A stretch of DNA of 13,754 nt. It comes from Bermanella sp034112345 (GTDB lineage Bacteria; Pseudomonadota; Gammaproteobacteria; Pseudomonadales; Oceanobacteraceae). Position 1 is the stretch's first letter, and each line of letters starts with the position of its first letter. The position numbers and the translations under genes are program-made. Below, one piece after another: positions 6,595-13,646 of this stretch. The notes beneath the pieces were generated by a model. That model saw only the letters and a program-made list of their open reading frames with translations, was not told the DNA's origin and made no database searches. The stretch is from positions 1 through 13,754 of the forward strand of contig JAWUVN010000080.1 in the NCBI GenBank assembly GCA_034112345.1, given 5' to 3'.

Positions 6595-7809
6595 ATGGAT
6601 CGGTTAAATAGGAGAGATATGGAGCAGGTGCTTGGTATTTATGCGCCATATGCAATTAAAGATATATTGTTAAATACAGATACCGAAACGCTAATTATTC
6701 AGATTGAGCAGCAGCTCTCAAAACGAGGTCTTTTTAGTTCAGCCACGCCTAAGGCCGCCTCTAAAATGGCTCGTTGGCAGCATTCCAAAACAGGTCGTTT
6801 CTCAACTGTTATTCAAATGCCCGTAACAGCATCAACGTTTTCTAAGAGTCATACGTTAAACCCACCGGCATTTATAGGGCCAGAAGATTCTTCATATACC
6901 TATCAATTGCAACAAACAGTCTTACTCGCCGATTCAAAAAATTTAGGTTCAGAAACTATTTTTGCGTTAACGGGGATAGATCGAAATATAATTAATCAAA
7001 TTATTCTTGATTCGAAAACAGAACAACAAGAAACCCAGGTTAACAATCAATTACCACTTGAAAGTGACCCTATTTGGCGTTCGATTATTAAACATGAATC
7101 CAGTTTTAAATCTAACCTACCTTCATTAAAATTCTTAATCGCAAGATTGGAATTAACCTGCTCTAAAAATAAAGACGATGTGGGTGTTCTACAAGATGCT
7201 ATTGCAACTCTAAGACAGTTTTTTATTAAAAATCGCCTTCAGTTAAAAAGTGAATACGCGCAAATAGGCGTTAACCAGACAGTTGAAAAAACAGAAGAAA
7301 GCACAAGTAAAACATCTGGTAAACGCAGAACGTTAACTGCAGATCACCCTATTTGGAACAGTATTTTAAGTGGTGATGTCGATTTGTTATCAAAAAATAT
7401 AGGGTTGAATTTTTATATTACCCAGCTTAAAAACCTATATAAAAAAGAAGGTGTAAGTTCAGAAGAGAAGATTCAGATATCACGTGAGCTATTAACATAC
7501 CTGAAAAAGAATGCAGCTAAATTGCGCTCAGAGTTAATTGTGATTTCTAGATTGGTAAGTCAGTTGAATGAAAAAGTAGATACCGTAGAACTTCCTGATG
7601 AAAATCATGCTATATGGAAGCAAGTCCTGAGTGGAAGAATTCATATCGACACGTCTCAAATGGCGCTGAAATTGCTACTGGTTAAAGCAAAATCATCAGA
7701 TGACGAAACAGAATCATGTAGGTCAATCGCACAATATTTCATGAGAAACACTCGTGCATTGAGCAAAGAAATTCAACAGCTAGAGCAACATGTTGCTGTA
7801 GCCAGTTAA
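6595..7809 (+). CDS. Uncharacterised protein with three internal ~65-residue repeats
   Basis: I do not recognise this 404-aa protein. It is hydrophilic, has no signal peptide or membrane segment, and is probably cytosolic. Residues 1-60 are basic and helical in character (MDRLNRRDMEQVLGIYAP; KAASKMARWQHSKTGRF). Residues 100-140 form a second segment (YQLQQTVLLAD...IFALTGIDRNIINQII). The C-terminal 250 residues hold three repeats at about 158-223, 250-315 and 338-398. Each opens with [DH]-x-IW-x-x-[IV]-[IL] and continues with an aliphatic helix, then a Lys/Arg/Glu-rich helix, with Thr/Ser/Lys-rich linkers between. An AAGGGG ribosome site 7 bp before the ATG supports the start. It is the first gene of an operon, with the FIST-like gene 22 bp downstream, and is divergent from the aldehyde dehydrogenase fusion. 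A scaffold or signalling adaptor is conceivable, but no function can be assigned. Confidence 0.85.
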   Translation: MDRLNRRDMEQVLGIYAPYAIKDILLNTDTETLIIQIEQQLSKRGLFSSATPKAASKMARWQHSKTGRFSTVIQMPVTASTFSKSHTLNPPAFIGPEDSSYTYQLQQTVLLADSKNLGSETIFALTGIDRNIINQIILDSKTEQQETQVNNQLPLESDPIWRSIIKHESSFKSNLPSLKFLIARLELTCSKNKDDVGVLQDAIATLRQFFIKNRLQLKSEYAQIGVNQTVEKTEESTSKTSGKRRTLTADHPIWNSILSGDVDLLSKNIGLNFYITQLKNLYKKEGVSSEEKIQISRELLTYLKKNAAKLRSELIVISRLVSQLNEKVDTVELPDENHAIWKQVLSGRIHIDTSQMALKLLLVKAKSSDDETESCRSIAQYFMRNTRALSKEIQQLEQHVAVAS

Positions 7810-7831
7810 ACTAAATATTAGGAAGTTATTT

Positions 7832-8839
7832 ATGTCATCTAAAATCAGTATAAATAGTCAATTATTAGATTTATCAACAACAGAAGAAAAAATTCTAGCC
7901 GGTGAATTTTTAGTAATAGCGGCAGATGAAAGTTTATTAAGCCAGTTGCCTTCTGGCAATTGGATTGGTGGTTCGATTCCGTATTTTATGGCGAATGACG
8001 GCGCTGAAGTAAGCAAAGATAAGATATTTGTTAATACAATTGAAGGTGTAGAAGGTAATTCTCAGCCACGAATTACCATGTACGATACAAAGTCAATTTC
8101 ACGTATTGCCACCGATGCACCTGATAATGGATTTACTATTGCTATCGTACCTGCGGGTTCTGATGTGCATGCTGAATATGCGCAAAATGCACCGGGTTAC
8201 CAAAATATGTTTTTTTCTCCACTAGTGGGTTGGGTTGCCGGTGTTCACTTAGATGAAGTAGAAACTAGAACAGCCAAAACGGTATTTGGACCTGGCGCTA
8301 TGGTAGCTGCAGATAAAGCCGTTGCCATACATGTGTCGTTACCAGAAAATCAAATGGCGAATGTGCATATTGTAAATTTATTTGAACAAGGCGAGGGTGA
8401 TAAAATCACTTTTCCATCAACAGACTTTAAAGTCAGTAGCTGTCTTGTAAATGGCCAGGAAACACTTTTAAGTGATTACCTTAAAAACAATAATATTGAT
8501 ACACGCTTACCACTCGTTGCCGATTACAATGGCTTAAATGTTAACGTGAGCGTACAAGCTGTTAACGGAACAGATGTTGCCTTATACGCACCTGTATTCG
8601 AAAATGTTGAATATCAATTTGCAACACCTGTTACAGATTATGTGAGTACATTCAATGAGGCTATGAACGGCCAAGATACAAGCAAAGCCGCTTATGGTTG
8701 TAATTGTATTTTGAACTTTTTATATTCAGAACTTGAAGGCAAAAAGACAGGGAATTTAACAGGTCCAATTACATTTGGTGAAATAGCATACCAGTTGCTT
8801 AACCAAACATTGGTGTATATGACAATTGATGACCTTTAA
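7832..8839 (+). CDS. DUF6976-like protein with FIST-like C-terminal region
   Basis: A 335-aa soluble protein that I place, from memory, in the DUF6976 family (opening LSTTEEKILAGEFLVIAADESLLSQLPSGNWIGGSIPYFM). Towards the C-terminus are YGCNCILNFLY (288-298) and GPITFGEIAYQLLNQTLVYMTI (311-332). The latter strongly resembles the end of FIST_C domains (GEI...xNQT followed by hydrophobic residues), a family of presumed small-ligand sensory domains in bacterial signalling. The paired Cys290 and Cys292 may be functional. No kinase, GGDEF or methyl-accepting output domain is attached, so if it is a sensor it would have to act through partners. The repeat protein in the same operon, 22 bp upstream, is the obvious candidate. 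AGGAAG (7820-7825) is a good ribosome site for the ATG. A terminator follows 25 bp after the stop. Fold assignment is moderately sure; function is inferred. Confidence 0.85.
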   Translation: MSSKISINSQLLDLSTTEEKILAGEFLVIAADESLLSQLPSGNWIGGSIPYFMANDGAEVSKDKIFVNTIEGVEGNSQPRITMYDTKSISRIATDAPDNGFTIAIVPAGSDVHAEYAQNAPGYQNMFFSPLVGWVAGVHLDEVETRTAKTVFGPGAMVAADKAVAIHVSLPENQMANVHIVNLFEQGEGDKITFPSTDFKVSSCLVNGQETLLSDYLKNNNIDTRLPLVADYNGLNVNVSVQAVNGTDVALYAPVFENVEYQFATPVTDYVSTFNEAMNGQDTSKAAYGCNCILNFLYSELEGKKTGNLTGPITFGEIAYQLLNQTLVYMTIDDL

Positions 8840-8863
8840 CCGACAATAGTTAATCGTTGAATG

Positions 8864-8891
8864 AAAAGGGCCTCTATTTGAGGCCTTTTTT
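8864..8891 (+). terminator. Intrinsic terminator after the repeat-protein/FIST-like operon
   Basis: The stem 8864-8874 pairs with 8880-8890 around a 5-nt loop. The GC core is GGGCCTC/GAGGCCT with one G.U pair, and a six-T run ends at 8891. It closes the two-gene operon. Confidence 0.92.
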
Positions 8892-8939
8892 ATTCTTACA
8901 GAAAAGAATTAATGAAACTGTGATTTCTATATTAGGCAA

Positions 8940-8968
8940 TTGAGTCGTAAAGCTTTTCAGCATACTCT
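8940..8968 (+). promoter_or_regulatory. Weak candidate promoter of the flavin oxidoreductase gene
   Basis: TTGAGT (8940-8945) and TACTCT (8963-8968) are 17 bp apart, 31 bp before the ATG. The -10 is poor (3/6). It is supported mainly by position, because a terminator upstream means the gene needs its own promoter. Confidence 0.28.
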
Positions 8969-8999
8969 GCTTATTGTCCACTTATGCTAAGGGTTTTAC

Positions 9000-9989
9000 A
9001 TGTCATTTAAGTTATCCGTACTGGATCAATCTATGGCCCGCGGTCGCAATGAAGGAGCATTGGCACTTCAAGAGACCATTGAGATGGCTAAGTGGTGTGA
9101 ATCACTGGGTTACGAGCGATTTTGGATATCTGAGCATCATGCGTTTCCGTCAGTAGCGGGAAGTGCGCCAGAAGTGTTATTAGCTGCGCTGGGAGCAGCC
9201 ACTAATACAATACGCCTAGGGTCAGGTGGCATTATGCTGCCTCACTATAGTCCTTATAAAATAGCTGAAGTATTTTCAGTACTATCAAATCTATACCCAG
9301 ATCGAATAGACCTTGGCGTTGGCCGTGCACCCGGTGCAGATATGGATACGGCAAGAGCATTGGCGACCGATGGCCGCCCAAAGTTTGAAGCGTTTCCTAG
9401 CTTGGTAGAAAAACTCAGTGAATATCTATGGCAAGATATCACTCAGCCCATGGTCAGCCCAAAGCCCCATGAAAATATCCCCGTATGGATGCTAGGTTCT
9501 AGTCCTGATAGTGCTCAGTTGGCTGCTCGATTGGGTTTGCCTTATAACTTGGCAGCATTTATTAATCCGCAAGCGCATGAAAATATCATGCAATTTTATC
9601 AAGATAACTTTAAGCCCAGTGCCTTATGGAAAAAGCCCCATAGTATTTTAACAATAGGCGTGTTTTGTGCCGATACCGAAGAGCAAGCCAAAGCATTGCA
9701 GTTAACATTTGATATAAACTTTTTTCGATTTATTACTGGTCACACACAAGGATCATTTTTAACACCACAAGAAGCACAGCTTCATCCAATCACCCCTCAG
9801 CTAGCTGACTTTATGAAAAGTAGAAATGGTTTAAGAGCCGTGGGCACGCCTGATCAAGTTAAAAGTAAAATAACAGCCATCGCACAGCGCTTTGCGGTAG
9901 ATGAGATTATGATGGTTTCAAACATGTATTATTTAAGTGATAGGAAACGCAGCTTTGAATTGGTTATGAACGCCTTTTCTCAAGAGTGA
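9000..9989 (+). CDS. LLM-class flavin-dependent oxidoreductase (YhbW-like)
   Basis: A 329-aa soluble TIM-barrel protein of the bacterial luciferase-like superfamily, which uses reduced FMN or F420; substrates vary widely. Diagnostic segments are RFWISEHH (40-47), IRLGSGGIMLPHYSPYKIAE (71-90), RIDLGVGRAPGAD (102-114) and PVWMLGSSPDSAQLAARLGLPY (161-182). The C-terminal VGTPDQVKSKI (281-291) is the usual late 'GtP-e-V' helix. Length and order fit the single-subunit YhbW group, often annotated 'MsnO8 family', rather than true LuxA/LuxB. In this gammaproteobacterial setting FMN is the likelier cofactor. AGGG a few bases before the ATG supports the start. The gene stands alone, with terminators on both sides (8864-8891 and 10031-10066), so neighbours give no clue to its substrate. 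Confidence 0.93.
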   Translation: MSFKLSVLDQSMARGRNEGALALQETIEMAKWCESLGYERFWISEHHAFPSVAGSAPEVLLAALGAATNTIRLGSGGIMLPHYSPYKIAEVFSVLSNLYPDRIDLGVGRAPGADMDTARALATDGRPKFEAFPSLVEKLSEYLWQDITQPMVSPKPHENIPVWMLGSSPDSAQLAARLGLPYNLAAFINPQAHENIMQFYQDNFKPSALWKKPHSILTIGVFCADTEEQAKALQLTFDINFFRFITGHTQGSFLTPQEAQLHPITPQLADFMKSRNGLRAVGTPDQVKSKITAIAQRFAVDEIMMVSNMYYLSDRKRSFELVMNAFSQE

Positions 9990-10030
9990 AGTAAAAGACT
10001 TTTGTTGATGAATATCAGGTGTATAAAGTA

Positions 10031-10066
10031 AAAAAGGTTAATAGTCATGTGACTATTAACCTTTTT
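10031..10066. terminator. Bidirectional terminator between oxidoreductase and membrane-protein gene
   Basis: A perfect 17-bp inverted repeat (10031-10047 and 10050-10066) has an A-run on the left and a T-run on the right. It serves the rightward oxidoreductase (stop at 9989) and the leftward gene ending at 10097. Confidence 0.92.
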
Positions 10067-10096
10067 AGAATCTAGCATGTTAGTGGTATGAATTGA

Positions 10097-10459
10097 TTAC
10101 CTGCCCATTAAAGGGTTACAGTTTTTAATCAGTACCTTACCTTCTAGTACAGCACCTTTTGAATACTCTCTGAAATGGCAAACATTGGTTTTTGGATCGT
10201 AGTTTTCTATCCACAAGTTATCGTTCTTCCAAGTGGCCATCATATGTAATTGGCCTTCTGGAACCGTGATGGCCATTACACCACCCCAGTTTTTTACAAA
10301 TATTTGCTGAAAATGAAAGAAATACATTAATGATCCTGTGATCATAATGCTGGCCGCTGCGGCACCGGCAAATTTCCAATCATTACGTTTAACGCCGGCA
10401 ACATAAAGGGCTAAAATTGCAGCGGCAATAAAGGCTGTCCAATATAAATATGTAATCAT
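10097..10459 (-). CDS. Small uncharacterised membrane protein (two N-terminal helices)
   Basis: A 120-aa protein I do not recognise. Two hydrophobic helices (about 4-22 and 29-48) are joined by a short basic loop (VKRNDWK). With positive-inside topology this hairpin leaves both termini on the periplasmic side, so the 70-residue tail is probably outside. The tail is aromatic and polar, with two cysteines (Cys94, Cys114) that could form a disulfide there. The start codon lies 20 bp after the stop of the DUF5062 gene, so the two are probably co-transcribed leftwards. The ribosome site is weak (AGGC), which fits coupling to the upstream gene. A bidirectional terminator follows. Function is unknown. 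Confidence 0.75.
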   Translation of the reverse strand: MITYLYWTAFIAAAILALYVAGVKRNDWKFAGAAAASIMITGSLMYFFHFQQIFVKNWGGVMAITVPEGQLHMMATWKNDNLWIENYDPKTNVCHFREYSKGAVLEGKVLIKNCNPLMGR

Positions 10460-10479
10460 AACTAATGCCTGTATTTAAT

Positions 10480-10722
10480 CTATTTAGAAGTTTGCTTAGA
10501 CGCCCAGATAGCAAGTTTGTGTTGCATAGACTTTTGAGAAACCTGATCTTCTGGTAGTGCTTGAATGATCTTATCGTGAACAAATAAGCGATACACGTAC
10601 TCGACTTTTTCAGAAGCTGAATCGGTGGCTTCAAATTTTGCTACGCCTCTTTTTTCAGCGTAAGACATGCCAAGTAAAATGGCCTTTTTAATCAGCTCTT
10701 TTTCGTCCTTTAGTTTCTTCAT
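10480..10722 (-). CDS. DUF5062 family protein
   Basis: An 80-aa, highly charged cytosolic protein. The sequence MKKLKDEKELIKKAILLGMSYAEKRG, EKVEYVYRLFVHDKIIQALPED and the closing HKLAIWASKQ match the DUF5062 family as I know it from Vibrio and related marine gammaproteobacteria. The family has no assigned function. It appears all-helical, without a signal peptide or membrane segment. AGGTAAG just before the ATG is a good ribosome site. It is the first gene of a probable leftward pair with the small membrane protein 20 bp downstream. Its promoter should lie in the 10723-10800 region, where a TATAAA (minus strand, 10750-10755) is the only -10-like hexamer I noted, without a convincing -35. Confidence 0.85.
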   Translation of the reverse strand: MKKLKDEKELIKKAILLGMSYAEKRGVAKFEATDSASEKVEYVYRLFVHDKIIQALPEDQVSQKSMQHKLAIWASKQTSK

Positions 10723-11176
10723 ACTTACCTGATATTCTTATTTGAAGGTTTTATACATTAATACCGCGACTTAAGATTGATGTACAGAAAAATCATATAA
10801 ATATGCGTTTATAAATGAGTGAATATGGTGAATACCTAGGATGTGTGAAATAGGTAAGTTTAAAGTGTGTGTTCAGTTATAGCCTTATGAAAACAAGGCA
10901 TTAAAGGCGAGCAGATCAGTCTAAAAATGTAGTTGAATAGGGGCTTGAATACAGCATCGGATCAAGCTAATAACAAGGTAACAAGGCGTAAGCGGTATGT
11001 TCTAGTGGCCCACTAATTTTATTACACTTAGGGCCTATAAAGGCAGATATCACAACCTAGGGTGTTTCACCTAATATGACGTTGTAGCGCCACAGAGAAA
11101 GCGTGTTAATAAACAATTATAAATTCCCAGCGTTAAACGCCTTTATGCTATGAATACTTTACTAATAATTAATGTG
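10723..11176. other. Long AT-rich spacer without a supported gene
   Basis: About 450 bp lie between the divergent DUF5062 and YdgA-like genes. Stop codons interrupt all frames and I see no RNA gene. It contains two ACCTAGG-(A/G)-TGT motifs at 10834-10844 and 11055-11065. Small dyads occur too: TAGTG/CACTA at 11003-11015 and GCGTT/AACGC at 11130-11140. None is strong enough to call a defined element. Confidence 0.5.
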
Positions 11177-11204
11177 TTTACATACCGTATATATCCTCTA
11201 AAAT
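11177..11204 (+). promoter_or_regulatory. Sigma-70-like promoter of the YdgA-like gene
   Basis: TTTACA (11177-11182, 5/6) and TAAAAT (11199-11204, 5/6) are separated by 16 bp, about 30 bp before the ATG at 11235. This is the best promoter match in the window. Confidence 0.6.
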
Positions 11205-11234
11205 GCGCCCAGCTAAATATAAATGGAATTAAAT

Positions 11235-12584
11235 ATGCGCACATCAATTATTCTTTCTGCTGCACTTGTAACGGCTTTTGGTTTTACCAGTCCGTTAATC
11301 ATGGGATTAGTTGCAGAGCAAGAAATAACCAGCCAATTAGAAAAAGTATCCACAGATTCAAATGTTGGGTTCATTATTTCTGACATTAAATTTAACCGTG
11401 GTTACGCCAATTCAAATTCAAGTTTTGTCATAACACTTGATGATCCAAGTACTGAAATACCCGCGTTTTCGGTTTTAATTGAATCAGATATGCAGCACAT
11501 TCCCGTTAATATAAATGACTTTGGGTTATCGTTGTTTAATGTGGTTTCACAGTCGCGATTTTCATTCTCGAACGGCCCTGAAGAACTGATTAAATTTGTA
11601 GACGATAATATGAAAGGCTATTTCCTTTCAAGTATCTCTCGAATGAATCCTCTGGGTGGTTTTGAAAGCATGCTAAGTACCCCCGCAGTCGACTTTAATA
11701 ATGAAGCGGGCGATATGAACATTAAAATAGATTCAATGCTGGTGAATGGCAGTGGTCAATTGGATGGATCAGAAAGCGAATTTGACCTTAAGCTACTCAG
11801 CACGAGCATCAAGGGCCCAGAATTCAATTTACAAATAGATAACATATCAGCCATTGGTGATCGTAGAACCGATATCAGTGGCGTTGAGTTAGGCAGCACA
11901 CTCATAAACGTTGCAGGAGTATCCATTCTATCTGCTATGGGCGCTACTGAATTAAAAAATACAAGCTTGTTAGGTGTAACGGACGTCATTGATAATAAAA
12001 TAAACACCAATTTTAGTTATAACGTTGAAAGTATAGTGGCACCTTTTCCTATTAGTTCGGCTAGCTATAACATTGACTTTAATGGTTTACCTACCGAGTC
12101 TGCTCTGCTTTTACAAAATTTTCAAAGCCAAATCGATGCAATGGAAACAAACCCAGAATTACTCGACGAATACATTAATCAATTACTCACTACCACATTG
12201 CAGCCAGGCTTAGAGTTTAACCAAAAACTAAAAGCCAATGCATTTGGTGGTGAATGGTTGGCTGATTTAGATGTTGAATACACAGGCATCGAAGGCGTTG
12301 AACTGGCCGCTATGAAAGACCCTAAAGTCGCCGTAAAAGGCGTGGCTGCAACATTAGTGATTACCGCAGATAATACAGCGTTACTAAGAACACCATTAGC
12401 CCCAATGCTTGATGGCTTATTACAACAAGGTTTTATCACGCTAGACAATACCAACTTAACTTCTGTTGCTACTTTAAATGCCGGTAAGCTAACCATTAAC
12501 GAAGTTGAGATTCCGGTAGACCCAATCATCGAATCGATATTGCTTAAGCTTGCCGAATCAGAAGAATCTTCTGCCGCTAATTAA
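11235..12584 (+). CDS. YdgA/DUF945-like exported or membrane-anchored protein
   Basis: A 449-aa protein beginning with an N-terminal hydrophobic segment (MRTSIILSAALVTAFGFTSPLIMG), either a signal peptide or an inner-membrane anchor. The rest lies in the periplasm. The early pattern, a short helix LVAEQEITSQLEK followed by FNRGYANSNSSFVITL, recalls the 'Y-RGW-S-S...T' segment of E. coli YdgA and other DUF945 proteins (about 500 aa). The repeating beta-strand character throughout also fits. The family function is poorly defined. I prefer the ATG at 11235 because GGA lies 8 bp upstream and it gives a clean signal sequence; the ATG at 11223 would add MELN and has no ribosome site. It is monocistronic, with its own promoter and a terminator about 80 bp after the stop. 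Family assignment is moderately sure. Confidence 0.82.
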   Translation: MRTSIILSAALVTAFGFTSPLIMGLVAEQEITSQLEKVSTDSNVGFIISDIKFNRGYANSNSSFVITLDDPSTEIPAFSVLIESDMQHIPVNINDFGLSLFNVVSQSRFSFSNGPEELIKFVDDNMKGYFLSSISRMNPLGGFESMLSTPAVDFNNEAGDMNIKIDSMLVNGSGQLDGSESEFDLKLLSTSIKGPEFNLQIDNISAIGDRRTDISGVELGSTLINVAGVSILSAMGATELKNTSLLGVTDVIDNKINTNFSYNVESIVAPFPISSASYNIDFNGLPTESALLLQNFQSQIDAMETNPELLDEYINQLLTTTLQPGLEFNQKLKANAFGGEWLADLDVEYTGIEGVELAAMKDPKVAVKGVAATLVITADNTALLRTPLAPMLDGLLQQGFITLDNTNLTSVATLNAGKLTINEVEIPVDPIIESILLKLAESEESSAAN

Positions 12585-12666
12585 TGATTGATCGGTAATA
12601 AAAAATCGTTATAGCTAGGCGACCATAACAGCGGTTATAAAAATGGTTATAAGTATGTTGTAGCGT

Positions 12667-12709
12667 ACATAAAAAAAGCGAACCTAACTTTGGTTCGCTT
12701 TTTTTATGT
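12667..12709. terminator. Bidirectional intrinsic terminator
   Basis: A perfect 18-bp inverted repeat (12667-12684 and 12692-12709) has a 7-nt loop, core AGCGAACC/GGTTCGCT, and seven A's and T's on the flanks. It separates the convergent genes ending at 12584 and 12719. Confidence 0.93.
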
Positions 12710-12718
12710 CTAAATGAA

Positions 12719-13504
12719 TCAATAGACTTTAGGTGATCGCACCTTACCGTTATTAAACGTCACCTCAGAATTGGCCACGGCATTCTTACTGGCATTCACC
12801 AGCCAATCACCAGCAGCTTCTTCGTCCATGCCGCTTTCAACTTTTTGCATCCATTGCTGATGCAGCTCATAAATTTTTTGCAGGCTGGTATACGTCTCGG
12901 TTTTCACAAAGCCTTGTTGTAAATCGGGATTTTCATTAAACAAGGCTTCAATTTTGTCTTTATCAGGGTGATCGTTAGTCACCAAAACACCGCCTTCACC
13001 ATCGTTGCTTAGCTTAATCGGCAAGCTGGTATCCACACCAGCCTTGGCCAGTTCTTGGGTAAACAGTTTTTCAAACGATTCCACATCAGCCTTAGTAGGC
13101 AAAGACAAGGGCACTAGATGAAACACATCGGATTCAGCACCGTCAGGCGCCGTATTTGTATGCACAGGCTTCTGACTATCCACAGCCTGATTCACATCAA
13201 CCATTGGTGATGCAAACAAGGCACGGGTGGTTTCTTCAAACTTCTCAGTTATTTGCTGCCCTTTAGAATACTCACCCGTCACGCTGTCACTTAACGACAC
13301 CTTAACCGAAGGCGCAGGGGTGGCAACAGCTTGCCCATGGGGCAAGGCTTGGCCGCGATTTTCACTGATGGCCCGTGTTGAATGAATCGATTGTGCCGAT
13401 TGCGAAGACTGCGCCCCCGCGGTTGACCGCGTAGGCTGTGGAATATGAGGAGCGTGGGGCCTAGTCAGGCCGCCCGTTAAGGCTGTCAGCGCATTATTGT
13501 TCAT
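12719..13504 (-). CDS. Uncharacterised protein with disordered Ser/Gln/Pro-rich N-terminus
   Basis: A 261-aa protein I do not recognise. Residues 1-70 are low-complexity and probably disordered (rich in Ser, Gln, Ala, Pro, His, Thr), and there is no signal peptide or membrane segment. Residues 138-245 look like a folded, mainly helical domain (ADVESFEKLFTQELAKAGVDT; HPDKDKIEALFNENPDLQQGF; SLQKIYELHQQWMQKVESGMDEEAAGDWL). The layout of a disordered N-terminus and a compact acidic C-terminus resembles secreted, flagellar-accessory or adaptor proteins, but no motif decides. The DNA is clearly more GC-rich than the genes around it, mostly in the N-terminal part, so recent acquisition or fast evolution is possible. 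GAGATGAG upstream of the ATG is a usable ribosome site. It is monocistronic with a terminator after the stop. Confidence 0.8.
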   Translation of the reverse strand: MNNNALTALTGGLTRPHAPHIPQPTRSTAGAQSSQSAQSIHSTRAISENRGQALPHGQAVATPAPSVKVSLSDSVTGEYSKGQQITEKFEETTRALFASPMVDVNQAVDSQKPVHTNTAPDGAESDVFHLVPLSLPTKADVESFEKLFTQELAKAGVDTSLPIKLSNDGEGGVLVTNDHPDKDKIEALFNENPDLQQGFVKTETYTSLQKIYELHQQWMQKVESGMDEEAAGDWLVNASKNAVANSEVTFNNGKVRSPKVY

Positions 13505-13646
13505 GACTCATCTCGACAGGGCATGCTTATAAAATTAGTTTAAGCAGTCGTGATTGCAGCTAGTGTGCCAAGGCATAAGCGGCGACACCTTTTTGTAGGC
13601 GCTCACTTTGTGCCCGATGTTTTACATTAAACCCAACCCTAATTAA
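13505..13646. other. Upstream spacer of the 261-aa gene
   Basis: Non-coding on both strands as far as I can see. A TATAAG on the minus strand (13526-13531) could be the -10 of the leftward gene, but no good -35 is at the right distance. Confidence 0.3.

Noticed and set aside
10389..10634. 81-codon minus-strand frame bridging the DUF5062 and small membrane-protein genes
   Set aside because: It overlaps both genes in another frame and the translation looks random; the DUF5062 frame has the family match.
11150..11383. 77-codon plus-strand frame overlapping the start of the YdgA-like gene
   Set aside because: Cys- and Asn-rich translation, no ribosome site, and out of frame over the signal peptide of a better gene.
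12179..12529. 116-codon minus-strand frame inside the YdgA-like gene
   Set aside because: Antisense shadow with no recognisable motif or ribosome site.
13331..13345. Small dyad TTGCCC/GGGCAA inside the 261-aa gene
   Set aside because: Inside coding sequence with short arms, so probably a by-product of codon content.
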